NCBI RefSeq assembly: GCF_000203915.1
Contig: NC_008390.1
Location: 2,604,001 to 2,668,000, forward strand
Direction of reading: 5' to 3'
DNA length: 64,000 nucleotides
Source of the DNA: Burkholderia ambifaria AMMD
Lineage (GTDB): Bacteria > Pseudomonadota > Gammaproteobacteria > Burkholderiales > Burkholderiaceae
The position numbers and the translations under genes were made by a program. Position 1 is the first letter of the stretch; the number at the start of each line of letters is the position of its first letter. This document shows positions 37,270 to 48,149 of this stretch, one piece after another. The notes under the pieces are model-generated. The model saw only the letters and a program-made list of their open reading frames with translations. It had not been told where the DNA came from and made no database searches.

Positions 37270-39591
37270 TCAGCCGAGCAGCGGACGCAGTTCGTTGACG
37301 ACCTTGAGCTTCGTCTCCGGCGCGCGGCCCTTGCGTGCGCGCTTGCCGATGTGCGGCGCGAGCCCCGCGTACGACAGCGTCTCGTCCTGCGCCTTGCCGC
37401 CGCGGCCGGTGCCGATCAGCACGACGCCGGCCGGATCGATCGCGAGCGCCTGCACGAGCGTTTCCTTGTCGTCGAGCGCCATCAGGATCACGCCGCGGCC
37501 GCCGCCGGACAGCGTCTTCATCTCGTCCATCCCGAACACCAGCAGCCGGCCGCCGCTCGACAGGCACGCGACCTGCGTCGCGTTCGGCAGCACCGGCATC
37601 GGCGCGAGCGGCACCGCGCCCGCATCGATCGTCATGAATGCCTTGCCGGCCTTCACGCGGCTCACCATGTCGCCGACCTTCGCGAGGAAGCCGAACCCGT
37701 TGCTCGACGCGAGCAGCAGTTGCTGGTCGACCGGCGCCGCGAAGTAGTGCATCAGGTGCGAGCCCGATTCGAGCTCGATCAGCGACGTCACCGGCACGCC
37801 GTCGCCGCGGCCGCCCGGCAGCACCGACACGTCGACCGAGTACACGCGCCCGCTGCTGCCCCACGCGATCAGGCGGTCGGGCGTGCGGCACTGGAATGCC
37901 GCGTACAGGTGGTCGCCCGCCTTGAACGTGAAGCCGGCCGGGTCGAGCCCGTGACCCTTCAGCGCGCGCACCCAGCCCTTCTGCGACACGACGACCGTCA
38001 CCGGCTCGTCCACCACCTTCGCCTCGAACGTCGCGCGCTTTTCCTGCTGGATCAGCGTGCGGCGATCGTCGCCGTACTGCTTCGCGTCGGTCTCGATCTC
38101 CTTGATCATCAGCCGCTTCATCGCGCTTTCGTTCGCGAGCAGCTCCTCGAGCTTCGCCTTCTCGTCGCGCAGCGTCTCGAGCTCCTTCTCGATCTTGATC
38201 TTCTCGAGCCGCGCGAGCTGACGCAGCCGGATTTCGAGGATGTCTTCCGCCTGGCGGTCGGTGAGGCCGAACGCGCTCATCAGCGCGGCCTTCGGCTCGT
38301 CCGCCTCGCGGATGATGCGAATCACCTCGTCGATGTTCAGGAAGACGATCATCCGTCCTTCGAGGATGTGGATGCGGTCGTCGACCTTCGCGAGACGATG
38401 GCGGGACCGGCGCGTCATCGTCAGCTGGCGGAACTTCACCCATTCGTCGAGGATCGTCAGCAGCCCCTTCTGGCCCGGCCGGCCGTCGGCGCCGATCATC
38501 ACGAGGTTCAGCGTCGCGTTCGACTCGAGGCTCGTGTACGCGAGCAGCGTGTTCACGAATTCCGTCTGGTCAATCGTGCGCGACTTCGGCTCGAACACGA
38601 GCCGCACCGCCGCTTCCTTGCCCGACTCGTCGCGCACCGCGTCGAGCAGGTCGAGCATTGCCTTCTTCGTGTTGAGCTGTTCGGGCGTGAGCGTCTTCTT
38701 GCCGAGCTTGAGCTTCGGGTTGGTCAGCTCCTCGATTTCCTCGAGCACCTTCTGGCCCGACGTGCTCGGCGGCAGCTCGGTGACGACGAGTTGCCACTGG
38801 CCGCGCGCGAGATCCTCGATCTTCCAGCGCGCGCGCACCTTCAGGCTGCCGCGGCCGGTTTCATAGGCCGCCGCGATCTCGGTGTCGCTCGAGATGATCT
38901 GGCCGCCGCCCGGGAAGTCCGGGCCGGGGATCAGGTTCATCAGCTCCGCGTGCGTGAGCTTCGGATTGCGGATCAATGCGACCGCCGCCGCCGCGACCTC
39001 GCGCAGGTTGTGCGACGGGATTTCGGTGGCGAGGCCGACCGCGATGCCCGATGCGCCGTTCAGCAGCACGAACGGCATGCGGCTCGGCAGCGTCTTCGGT
39101 TCCTCGAACGAGCCGTCGTAGTTCGGCATGAAGTCGACCGTGCCCTGGTCGATCTCGTCGAGCAGCAGCTTCGAGATCGGCGTGAGCCGCGCTTCGGTGT
39201 ATCGCATCGCCGCCGCGCCGTCGCCGTCGCGCGAGCCGAAGTTGCCCTGCCCGTCGATCAGCGGATAGCGCAGCGAGAAATCCTGTGCGAGACGCACGAG
39301 CGCGTCGTACGCCGACTGGTCGCCGTGCGGGTGGTATTTACCGAGCACGTCGCCGACCACGCGCGCCGACTTCACCGGCTTCGCGTCGGGGCCGAGGCCC
39401 ATTTCGTTCATCGCGAACAGGATCCGGCGCTGCACCGGCTTCTGGCCGTCGCACACGTCGGGCAGCGCGCGGCTCTTCACGACGCTGACCGCGTAGCTGA
39501 GGTACGCCTGCTCCGCGTAATTGCCGAGCGTCAGCGCATCGGCGTCCGGTGCGTCGGACCCGGCGAAGAGATCGGAAGTATTGTCGTCCAT
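37270..39591 (-). CDS. parC: DNA topoisomerase IV subunit A
   Basis: Cuts and rejoins DNA to unlink daughter chromosomes. At 773 residues it has the N-terminal breakage-reunion domain with active-site Tyr at about residue 131 in [10 protein letters not shown], the quinolone-region helix [15 protein letters not shown], and a C-terminal beta-pinwheel. It lies 61 nt after parE in the same direction, so the two subunits form an operon. Confidence 0.96.
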   Translation of the reverse strand: MDDNTSDLFAGSDAPDADALTLGNYAEQAYLSYAVSVVKSRALPDVCDGQKPVQRRILFAMNEMGLGPDAKPVKSARVVGDVLGKYHPHGDQSAYDALVRLAQDFSLRYPLIDGQGNFGSRDGDGAAAMRYTEARLTPISKLLLDEIDQGTVDFMPNYDGSFEEPKTLPSRMPFVLLNGASGIAVGLATEIPSHNLREVAAAAVALIRNPKLTHAELMNLIPGPDFPGGGQIISSDTEIAAAYETGRGSLKVRARWKIEDLARGQWQLVVTELPPSTSGQKVLEEIEELTNPKLKLGKKTLTPEQLNTKKAMLDLLDAVRDESGKEAAVRLVFEPKSRTIDQTEFVNTLLAYTSLESNATLNLVMIGADGRPGQKGLLTILDEWVKFRQLTMTRRSRHRLAKVDDRIHILEGRMIVFLNIDEVIRIIREADEPKAALMSAFGLTDRQAEDILEIRLRQLARLEKIKIEKELETLRDEKAKLEELLANESAMKRLMIKEIETDAKQYGDDRRTLIQQEKRATFEAKVVDEPVTVVVSQKGWVRALKGHGLDPAGFTFKAGDHLYAAFQCRTPDRLIAWGSSGRVYSVDVSVLPGGRGDGVPVTSLIELESGSHLMHYFAAPVDQQLLLASSNGFGFLAKVGDMVSRVKAGKAFMTIDAGAVPLAPMPVLPNATQVACLSSGGRLLVFGMDEMKTLSGGGRGVILMALDDKETLVQALAIDPAGVVLIGTGRGGKAQDETLSYAGLAPHIGKRARKGRAPETKLKVVNELRPLLG

Positions 39592-39652
39592 CTGAATTCC
39601 GTATTCGTAAATGGCGTGAGGCCGGGCCGGGCGTCATGCCCGGCCGCGCGGG

Positions 39653-41635
39653 TTAGATGTCCGCTTCGACGTCGTTGCCCTTTTCCTCGAGCCAGCCGCG
39701 CCGCGCGGCTGCCTCGCCCTTGCCCATCAGCATCGTCATCCGCGCGACGGTCGACTCGTAGTCGAGCTCGCCGAGCTTCACCGGCATCAGGCGGCGCGTG
39801 TCGGGGTTCATCGTGGTGTCCCACAGCTGCTCCGCGCTCATTTCGCCGAGCCCCTTGAAGCGGCTGATGCTCCATTGGGTTTCACGCACGCCGTCCTTGC
39901 GCAGCTTGTCGAGCGTCGCCTCGAGTTCGCCTTCGTCGAGCGCATAGAGCTTCTGCGCGGGCTTCTTGCCGCGCGCGGGCGCATCGACGCGGAACAGCGG
40001 CGGCCGCGCGACATGCACGTGGCCGCGTTCGATCAGCTGCGGGAAGTGCTTGAAGAACAGCGTGAGCAGCAGCACCTGGATGTGCGAGCCGTCGACGTCC
40101 GCGTCCGACAGGATGCAGATCTTGCCGTAGCGCAGGTTCGACAGATCGACGGTTTCGTCCGGGCTGTGCGGATCGACGCCGATCGCGACCGAGATGTCAT
40201 GCACCTCGTTGTTCGCGAAGAGGCGGTCGCGCTCGGTTTCCCACGTATTCAGCACCTTGCCGCGCAGCGGCAGGATCGCCTGGTATTCCTTGTCGCGGCC
40301 CATCTTGGCGGAACCGCCCGCCGAGTCGCCCTCGACGAGGAACAATTCGTTGCGCGCGATATCTTCCGTCTCGCAATCGGTCAGCTTGCCGGGCAGCACC
40401 GCGACGCCCGAGCTCTTGCGCTTCTCGACCTTCTGGCCCGCGCGCGTGCGCGCCTGCGCCTGCTTGATCACGAGTTCGGCGAGCTTCTTGCCGTGCTCGA
40501 CGTGCTGGTTCAGCCACAGCTCGAGCGCCGGCCGCGAGAACGACGACACGAGCTTCACCGCGTCGCGGCTGTTCAGGCGCTCCTTGATCTGCCCTTGAAA
40601 CTGCGGGTCGAGCACCTTCGCGGACAGCACGAACGACACGCGTGCGAACACGTCTTCCGCGAGCAGCTTCACGCCCTTCGGCTGCAGGTTGTGCAGTTCG
40701 ACGAAGCTTTTCACCGCCTGGTAGAGACCGTCGCGCAGGCCCGACTCGTGCGTGCCGCCGGCCGGCGTCGGGATCAGGTTCACGTACGACTCGCGCACCA
40801 GCGAACCTTCCTCGCTCCATGCGACGACCCACGACGCGCCCTCGCCTTCGGCGAAGGTTTCGTCGGTCGAACGCGCATCGGCGAAGCGCTCGCCCTCGAA
40901 CAGCGGGATCAGCAGCTCGCTGCCGTTCATCTCGTCGAGCAGGTAGCCGCGCAGGCCGTCCTCGTATTTCCAGGTCTGGCGTTCGCCGGTCTTCTCGTTG
41001 ACGAGCACGACCTCGACGCCCGGCAGCAGCACGGCCTTCGAGCGCAGCAGGCGCTGCAGCTCGCCGAGCGGCAGGTTCGGCGAATCGAAGTACTTCGGAT
41101 TCGGCCATACCTGCACGCGCGTGCCGGATTTCTTCTCGCCGCGGCCCGCGCCTTGCGTCGCGAGCGGCTTCACGACATCGCCGTCGGCGAAGCCGAGTTC
41201 GGCGATCTTGCCGTCGCGCCAGACCGTCACGTCGAGGCGCGTCGCCAGTGCGTTCGTGACCGACACGCCGACGCCGTGCAGGCCGCCCGAGAACGTGTAC
41301 GCGCCGCCGGCGGCCTTGTCGAACTTGCCGCCCGCGTGCAGGCGCGTGAACACGATCTCGACGACCGGCACGCCTTCCTCGGGGTGCATGCCGAACGGGA
41401 TGCCGCGGCCGTCGTCCTCGACCGATACCGACTGGTCGGTGTGCAGCGTGACGATGATCTGCTTGCCGTAGCCGCCGAGCGCCTCGTCGGACGCGTTGTC
41501 GATGACTTCCTGAATGATGTGCAGCGGATTTTCGGTACGGGTGTACATGCCGGGCCGCTGCTTGACCGGCTCGAGACCCTTGAGCACCTTGATCGATGCT
41601 TCGCTATAGGCCGCGCTGGGCTTCTTCGTTGACAT
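39653..41635 (-). CDS. parE: DNA topoisomerase IV subunit B
   Basis: The ATPase subunit of topoisomerase IV, 660 residues. The GHKL motifs VIDNASDEALGGYG and DDGRGIPFG are at the N terminus, and the Toprim motifs EGDSAGGSAKMGRD and DADVDGSHIQ are central. Length and the retained standard C-terminal part identify ParE rather than GyrB. Three DnaA-box-like 9-mers lie in its promoter region (41666-41700). Confidence 0.96.
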   Translation of the reverse strand: MSTKKPSAAYSEASIKVLKGLEPVKQRPGMYTRTENPLHIIQEVIDNASDEALGGYGKQIIVTLHTDQSVSVEDDGRGIPFGMHPEEGVPVVEIVFTRLHAGGKFDKAAGGAYTFSGGLHGVGVSVTNALATRLDVTVWRDGKIAELGFADGDVVKPLATQGAGRGEKKSGTRVQVWPNPKYFDSPNLPLGELQRLLRSKAVLLPGVEVVLVNEKTGERQTWKYEDGLRGYLLDEMNGSELLIPLFEGERFADARSTDETFAEGEGASWVVAWSEEGSLVRESYVNLIPTPAGGTHESGLRDGLYQAVKSFVELHNLQPKGVKLLAEDVFARVSFVLSAKVLDPQFQGQIKERLNSRDAVKLVSSFSRPALELWLNQHVEHGKKLAELVIKQAQARTRAGQKVEKRKSSGVAVLPGKLTDCETEDIARNELFLVEGDSAGGSAKMGRDKEYQAILPLRGKVLNTWETERDRLFANNEVHDISVAIGVDPHSPDETVDLSNLRYGKICILSDADVDGSHIQVLLLTLFFKHFPQLIERGHVHVARPPLFRVDAPARGKKPAQKLYALDEGELEATLDKLRKDGVRETQWSISRFKGLGEMSAEQLWDTTMNPDTRRLMPVKLGELDYESTVARMTMLMGKGEAAARRGWLEEKGNDVEADI

Positions 41636-41665
41636 AGGCGCTGAATTTCGTCATTCATCGGGACG

Positions 41666-41700
41666 TTGTCCACACCTGGTGTGGATAACGTCGTGGACAA
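41666..41700. promoter_or_regulatory. Cluster of DnaA-box-like sites upstream of parE
   Basis: TTGTCCACA (41666-41674), TTATCCACA on the minus strand (41688-41680) and TTGTCCACG on the minus strand (41700-41692) fall within 35 bp. The first two are inverted with a 5-bp spacer. Confidence 0.6.
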
Positions 41701-41907
41701 AACGTTGAGTTCCGTAAAAAAGCGAATCGAAACAACGCTGTGCTTGGACTGCTTCGAAAGCGGGCGCGCGGCATGCGCTGCGCGACCCGGGACGCGCGGT
41801 ATTTTACTGGTTCCGCGTGGCGCGCCATCGCAAGATCATCGCGCGGTGCGGGCGGCCATGCGGCGGGCGTACGACGCGCCGGCCCGCGACGCGCCGCGCG
41901 CCGTGCG

Positions 41908-43857
<1,950 letters not shown>

Positions 43858-44090
43858 GGGGAGACGGCGAAGAGAGAAATCGGAAGCGCCCATTGTACCG
43901 GTGGCGGAGGCCTGCGCCGGGATGGCCGGACGGACTATGCCGGTGCGTGGTGCTTTTCGTGCTGTGACTGCTTGCAGGCGTGCGCTCGGCGGACGGCGCC
44001 GGCATGGCGCGCTTCGGCGCCGCGCGGGGCCGGCGCGGCGGGCATCCCGCCGTAGCTTCCCGGCCGGGCGCCCGCACGCGGGAGGTGCGA

Positions 44091-44495
44091 TTACTTCACG
44101 TTGACCGTGATCGTCGAGCTCAGCTCGGGACCATACGAGCGGTGTGCGCCGTCGCCGAGTTGCAGCGTCAGCGTGTGCTTGCCGGGCGGCAGCTTCACGT
44201 CGGTTTCGGTCTGGGCCTTGCCGAAGTGCAGCGAATGTTCGGAGGCGGGAATCACGTCGCCCTTGGGCACCGGCTTGCCGTCGATCAGCAGGTGATGGTG
44301 GCCCGTGTCCGGCGTCATGTCGCCGGCCGGCTTGAGCGCCATCCCTTCGAGGCCGAACTGAACGTGCACGGGGCTCGACACCGTCGCGCCATCCTTCGGC
44401 TCGACGAAAAACACGCGCGCCTCGGCACGCGCGAGCGTCGACACGGCCAGTGCCGCGACACATACCGCACCTGCGATCCATTTCTTGTTGAGCAT
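44091..44495 (-). CDS. DUF4399 exported protein
   Basis: A 134-residue protein with signal peptide MLNKKWIAGAVCVAALAVSTLARA and a DUF4399 beta-sandwich: ARVFFVEPKDGATVSSPVHV, then TGHHHLLIDGKPVP and a Tyr-Gly-Pro C-terminal strand. The HHH cluster could bind metal. AAGGAGGAAACG sets the start at 44495. The family is periplasmic and uncharacterised. It is divergent from rubredoxin. Confidence 0.88.
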   Translation of the reverse strand: MLNKKWIAGAVCVAALAVSTLARAEARVFFVEPKDGATVSSPVHVQFGLEGMALKPAGDMTPDTGHHHLLIDGKPVPKGDVIPASEHSLHFGKAQTETDVKLPPGKHTLTLQLGDGAHRSYGPELSSTITVNVK

Positions 44496-44692
44496 CGTTT
44501 CCTCCTTCAGATTGAAAGGCTCACGAAGCATACACTGCGTGCCCGGCCCGTGCGATGTCGGGCGTTGTTCGCGATGCGTACGTTTAAAAGGACGTTGCGC
44601 AGGTGTTCGGCGAAATTACGGTACTATTGCGCCTTTCGTCCGTTGGCCGCGCCGCGGACGGCATGACCGACTTTCTTCATCCCGAACGCCCT

Positions 44693-44875
44693 ATGAGCGA
44701 CGTAATCGAATACCAGAGCTGGGTCTGCCTGATTTGCGGGTGGGTCTATAACGAAGCGGAAGGCCTGCCCGACGAGGGGATCCCCGCCGGCACCCGTTTC
44801 GCCGACATTCCCGCCGACTGGCGGTGCCCGCTGTGCGACGTGGGCAAGGAAGATTTCGTCGTCGTGGATTTCTGA
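44693..44875 (+). CDS. rubA: Rubredoxin
   Basis: A 60-residue one-iron electron carrier. The iron ligands form the two knuckles CLICGWVYN and CPLCDVGK, separated by the usual 33-residue spacer with DWRCP. It starts at ATG 44693. Rubredoxins serve alkane hydroxylases or oxidative-stress reductases; no reductase is adjacent. Between its end and tRNA-Arg there is a TATACT at 44953-44958, probably the tRNA -10 element. Confidence 0.95.
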   Translation: MSDVIEYQSWVCLICGWVYNEAEGLPDEGIPAGTRFADIPADWRCPLCDVGKEDFVVVDF

Positions 44876-45020
44876 TTTCGGTTTCCGGAAACACTGAGTA
44901 CGCGCGCGGCGCATCGGCACGCATTCCGTCCGCCGATGCGCCACGCGTTTGCTATACTCTGCGCGCTGTCCACATCGCCGTCCCGGTCGCGTTTTCTGCA
45001 CGCGATATCGCGGACCCGGC

Positions 45021-45096
45021 TCTCCCCGTAGTTCAATGGATAGAACAAGCGCCTCCTAAGCGCTAGATACAGGTTCGATTCCTGTCGGGGGGACCA
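45021..45096 (+). tRNA. tRNA-Arg (anticodon CCT)
   Basis: A 76-nt cloverleaf with encoded CCA. The acceptor stem pairs TCTCCCC with GGGGGGA, the anticodon loop reads CTCCTAA, and the T arm contains GGTTCGATTCC. It ends the core chromosome; an integrase gene lies 176 bp downstream, so its 3' end is the likely attachment site. Confidence 0.96.
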
Positions 45097-45128
45097 GAGA
45101 GCCTCCAAAGTTTCACCAGCTTCGACAC

Positions 45129-45166
45129 AAAAACCCCGTCACGCTTGGCTGTGCGGGGTTTTTTGT
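45129..45166 (+). terminator. Terminator downstream of tRNA-Arg
   Basis: AAAAACCCCG pairs with CGGGGTTTTT around a 15-nt loop and is followed by more T. It would end the tRNA transcript before the integrase. Confidence 0.85.
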
Positions 45167-45197
45167 TGCAAACTTCCACCAGCGACCACCAGTGGAA

Positions 45198-45261
45198 ACA
45201 ACCCCCGACTAGGGGTTGTTTTGGGGGCTTCGCAAAACACCCCCCTTCAGACAACCCCCGA
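45198..45261. repeat. Direct and inverted repeats between tRNA-Arg and integrase
   Basis: ACAACCCCCGA occurs at 45198-45208 and 45251-45261, and the first copy also forms an inverted repeat AACAACCCC...GGGGTTGTT (45197-45220). The position suits integrase or excisionase arm sites; that role is inferred. Confidence 0.5.
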
Positions 45262-45272
45262 GGCACCAGCAC

Positions 45273-46487
45273 ATGGCGCTCACAGACCTCAAGGTCCGCA
45301 CAGCCAAGCCAGCGGAGAAGCAGCAGAAGCTCTATGACGGCGGCGGACTGCTGCTATTGATAACGCCGGCCGGCGGCAAGCGATGGGTTCTCAAGTACCG
45401 CGTCGACAGTAAAGAAAAAAGCTTGGCGCTCGGCACGTATCCGGATGTCTCGCTCGCCGAGGCACGCGCTCGCCGCGATAATGCGCGCGAAAAACTCGCC
45501 GCAGGTGTCGACCCAAGCGAAGCCAAGAAAGCCGACAAGCGCGCTGCGCAATTGGCCGCCGCCAGTTCGTTCGAAATCGTCGCGCGTGAATGGTTTGACA
45601 CTCAGCGTGGTGGATGGTCTGAGGTGTACGCAGGCAAGGTCATCAGCTGCCTCGAAGTCGACGTGTTCCCTCGGCTCGGCGCTCGCCCTATCGCGAGCAT
45701 CGATGCCCCCGAGCTGCTGGCGATCATCCGCACCGTCGAATCTCGCGGCGTTCGCGAGACTGCCAAGCGGGTGCTGCAGCGTTCGCGTGCCGTGTTTCAG
45801 TACGGCATCATGACCGGCCGCTGTGCTCGAAACCCGGCCGCCGACATCGACGCGGAAACGGTATTGAAGAAGAGCACCGGCGTACAGCATATGGCGCGAG
45901 TGAAAGCGACCGAGATCCCGCGACTCATGCGCGACATCGACGAATATTCCGGCGATCTAGTCACGCGACTCGCGTTGCGGTTCATGGCATTGACGTTCGT
46001 GCGAACAAAGGAAATGATCCAGGCCGAATGGCCAGAGATCGATGTCGATGCTGCAGAGTGGCGAGTGCCAGCAGAGCGCATGAAAATGCGCGATCCACAC
46101 ATTGTGCCCCTTTCTCGGCAGGCTCTCGGGGTGCTCGCCCAGCTCCGCGAGATCAACGGCCAGCAACGCTTCGTTTTCTACAGCGTGCAAGGCCGAAGCC
46201 ACATTTCGAATAACACGATGCTGTACGCCCTGTATCGGATGGGCTACAAGTCACGTATGACTGGGCACGGGTTCCGCGGCCTCGCTGCGACAGCCCTGCG
46301 CGAACTGGGATACAGCCGCGACGTCGTCGAGCGTCAGATGGCGCATGCTGAACGCAACCAGGTCACTGCCGCCTACGTTCACGCAGAGTATCTGCCTGAG
46401 CGGCGCGAGATGATGCAGCACTGGGCAGATCGTCTCGATGAATTACGTGCGGGTGCAGCAATCCTTTCATTTCCGTCTCTTGCATAG
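45273..46487 (+). CDS. Tyrosine recombinase integrase, DUF4102/P4 type
   Basis: A 404-residue integrase. The N-terminal DUF4102 arm-binding domain opens MALTDLKVRTAKPAEKQQKLYDGGGL; a SAM-like core-binding domain and the catalytic domain follow. The catalytic residues seen are Arg in FVRTKEM (about 249), HGFRGLAATAL, the second His in MAHAERNQ and the Tyr in AYVHAEY. This family inserts islands, P4-like satellites and prophages at tRNA 3' ends, which fits the adjoining tRNA-Arg. ATG 45273 is the conserved start; a longer open frame from 45216 is not needed. Confidence 0.95.
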   Translation: MALTDLKVRTAKPAEKQQKLYDGGGLLLLITPAGGKRWVLKYRVDSKEKSLALGTYPDVSLAEARARRDNAREKLAAGVDPSEAKKADKRAAQLAAASSFEIVAREWFDTQRGGWSEVYAGKVISCLEVDVFPRLGARPIASIDAPELLAIIRTVESRGVRETAKRVLQRSRAVFQYGIMTGRCARNPAADIDAETVLKKSTGVQHMARVKATEIPRLMRDIDEYSGDLVTRLALRFMALTFVRTKEMIQAEWPEIDVDAAEWRVPAERMKMRDPHIVPLSRQALGVLAQLREINGQQRFVFYSVQGRSHISNNTMLYALYRMGYKSRMTGHGFRGLAATALRELGYSRDVVERQMAHAERNQVTAAYVHAEYLPERREMMQHWADRLDELRAGAAILSFPSLA

Positions 46488-46534
46488 CGAATGCGTGTAC
46501 AACAACACACTTCCACGCCTAAAGGACTGGTGAC

Positions 46535-47098
46535 ATGACAGAAACGACCTTTGCAGAACCGGGTGACGATCTGCCGCCCCACCTATGCCCGCTTTTTATC
46601 ATGGCCGCTTATCCGTACATGCAAATCGAGGACCGGCAAATCTTTGCGGACGGCCTTGCACGACTCACGAACGCGCTGATTATTGCTGGCACGAAAGGCG
46701 AGTTAGCTGTCTTTCACCCAAAGACGCTACTGCCCTACGATGCTCATAACGCAGGGTTTGAGGACGAGCCGAGCCCGGTTACAGCAGACTGGGTCGCACG
46801 AATCAATGATGTACTCCATTGGTTCGTAGAGAAGAACATCGAGGCTGCAAAACCACTCGTCGATACGATGGTGGCGCACGTCAAAATCGAGAAACCGATG
46901 TCTGTTGATCGGCGCACCCAAATGATGGAAGCGCTAGAGCGCAACGGCGGAAACAAGACAAAGACGGCTACCGAGTTCGGCATCAGCCGTCAGCGCCTCG
47001 CCCAGATAATCCAACAGGGATCTGCCCAATCAATTGAGCGCAAGGGCCTTGCGGTTGTGCCGCATGACCCTTTCGGTGTGGCGCCCAAAGCCAAGTAG
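46535..47098 (+). CDS. Hypothetical protein with C-terminal Fis-like HTH
   Basis: A 187-residue protein of unknown family. The N-terminal two thirds look globular. Near residue 125 the stretch RTQMMEALERNGGNKTKTAT followed by EFGISRQRLAQIIQQ is a Fis-type helix-turn-helix, so it probably binds DNA. It lies 47 nt after the integrase in the same direction and is followed by a CCCCCC/GGGGGG hairpin (47116-47136), suggesting it ends the integrase transcript. A role in excision or early control is possible but unproven. Confidence 0.72.
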   Translation: MTETTFAEPGDDLPPHLCPLFIMAAYPYMQIEDRQIFADGLARLTNALIIAGTKGELAVFHPKTLLPYDAHNAGFEDEPSPVTADWVARINDVLHWFVEKNIEAAKPLVDTMVAHVKIEKPMSVDRRTQMMEALERNGGNKTKTATEFGISRQRLAQIIQQGSAQSIERKGLAVVPHDPFGVAPKAK

Positions 47099-47151
47099 CA
47101 CCGTTATTTCTTGCTCCCCCCTAGCCGAAAGGGGGGCTTGCGACCGCCAAA

Positions 47152-47182
47152 TGCACTCCTCTAACAACGCACAAGGAGTGCA
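47152..47182 (+). promoter_or_regulatory. Hairpin that hides the ribosome site of the AlpA-like gene
   Basis: TGCACTCCT (47152-47160) is perfectly complementary to AGGAGTGCA (47174-47182) around a 13-nt loop. The second arm contains the AAGGAG ribosome site of the gene starting at 47187. Confidence 0.6.
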
Positions 47183-47186
47183 ATGT

Positions 47187-47411
47187 ATGTCGACGCAACA
47201 AAATCGAGCAGACACCCTACCGATTGATGGGTTCTCGCGCTGGAACGACTTGCACAGGTTCGTTCCCTTGAGCCGGGAGAGTGTGCGCCAGCGCGAACTG
47301 GCGGGCAGATTTCCGAAACGGCAACACCTCACGAAACGTTGTGCGGTCTGGTCGAATCGAGAGATTCACCGTTGGTTCGCGGATCCGCTGAACTATCGCT
47401 CGGAGGGCTGA
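47187..47411 (+). CDS. AlpA-like phage regulatory protein
   Basis: A 74-residue MerR-like winged-helix protein. It has the AlpA layout: FSRWNDLHRFVPLSRESVRQRELAGRFPKR with a C-terminal WSNREIHRWFADP. AlpA proteins activate integrase/excision and replication genes of P4-like satellites and cryptic prophages. ATG 47187 is in frame; another ATG at 47183 is not. Its ribosome site is buried in a hairpin, so its translation may be controlled. Confidence 0.85.
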   Translation: MSTQQNRADTLPIDGFSRWNDLHRFVPLSRESVRQRELAGRFPKRQHLTKRCAVWSNREIHRWFADPLNYRSEG

Positions 47412-47414
47412 GCG

Positions 47415-47735
47415 ATGGTGACGACCCCAGAAATGCAAAAGGGCCGCGACTCCGGCAAGAGCGCGACCCAGACGACCCGAGGCAATGATACCGCGCCCTC
47501 GGCAGCTGGCACATCCTTTCTCGATATACGCAGATCCGACTCGGAACGTCTGCGCGTGACCGTGAGCGAATACCGCGGCCGCGTACTCGTCGACCTTCGG
47601 ATCTGGTTCGCCGCTGAACACGGCGAATGGAAGCCGGGCCGTGCCGGCGTCTCGCTGCGTCCTGACCAGGTCGGCGAAGTCATGCAGGCACTTCGCTTGG
47701 CTGCGCAAGCGGCGGACCCGGCGGGGATACGCTGA
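47415..47735 (+). CDS. PC4/YdbC-like ssDNA-binding protein
   Basis: A 106-residue protein. After a disordered polar head of about 36 residues, the core DSERLRVTVSEYRGRVLVDL followed by RIWFAAEHGEWKPGRAGVSL matches the PC4 (p15 coactivator) fold, which binds single-stranded DNA. It starts three bases after the AlpA stop, so the two are coupled. In phage elements such proteins probably help replication or transcription. Confidence 0.78.
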   Translation: MVTTPEMQKGRDSGKSATQTTRGNDTAPSAAGTSFLDIRRSDSERLRVTVSEYRGRVLVDLRIWFAAEHGEWKPGRAGVSLRPDQVGEVMQALRLAAQAADPAGIR

Positions 47736-47758
47736 TGGCAAATCAAAAGAAATCGATC

Positions 47759-47787
47759 TTGACGGATAGGGCTTTTGGGCCTATCTT
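47759..47787 (+). promoter_or_regulatory. Sigma-70 promoter with internal operator before the XRE gene
   Basis: TTGACG and TATCTT are separated by exactly 17 bp. Inside the spacer and -10 an inverted repeat GATAGG-N9-CCTATC (47765-47785) is positioned for repression. Confidence 0.7.
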
Positions 47788-47885
47788 GTGCATCAGCGGC
47801 TGCGCTCTCGCGCGGCCCACCACAGCCGAGAGGATCCGACAAATGACGTACCCGTTCAGGGAGGCCTTGGGCCGCCCTATCTCCC

Positions 47886-48149
47886 ATGCGATATACCCCA
47901 CCGACTCCCAGCGATCTGGAGCAGTTGAAGCAAACCCTGCAGCTCAGCAGTGCGCAGATGGCGGATCTGTTCGGCGTGCAGGGTGGGCGGCAATGGCGGA
48001 AGTACACGGGCGGAGAGACTCCGCGCGAAATCAGTCCGCACATTCTGTTCTTCGCGATGGCTCGGCTCGAGCTGGATGCGAAGACGCTCGACCGAATCTT
48101 GAATCGAATGCGCGACGTCGGCGCGACGATCGAGTTGGACGGCGAGTAA
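47886..48149 (+). CDS. XRE-family phage regulator
   Basis: An 87-residue one-domain DNA-binding protein. The HTH spans LKQTLQLSSAQMADLFGVQG to WRKYTGGETPREISPH, a form common in Burkholderia and Pseudomonas phages. It follows a promoter with an internal inverted repeat, which it may bind. A longer open frame from 47735 covers the same DNA in another frame but has no ribosome site and an atypical composition. Confidence 0.85.
   Translation: MRYTPPTPSDLEQLKQTLQLSSAQMADLFGVQGGRQWRKYTGGETPREISPHILFFAMARLELDAKTLDRILNRMRDVGATIELDGE

Noticed and set aside
45216..45272. Longer integrase start (MFWGLRKTPPFRQPP)
   Set aside because: It runs through the repeat region and adds residues not found in DUF4102 integrases; ATG 45273 is the family start.
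47735..48148. Long plus-strand frame beginning MANQKKSILT and running into the copy A gene
   Set aside because: It crosses a good promoter and the full XRE gene in another frame, its residues are Arg/Ala-rich shadow-like, and it has no ribosome site; only its last 117 codons look real.
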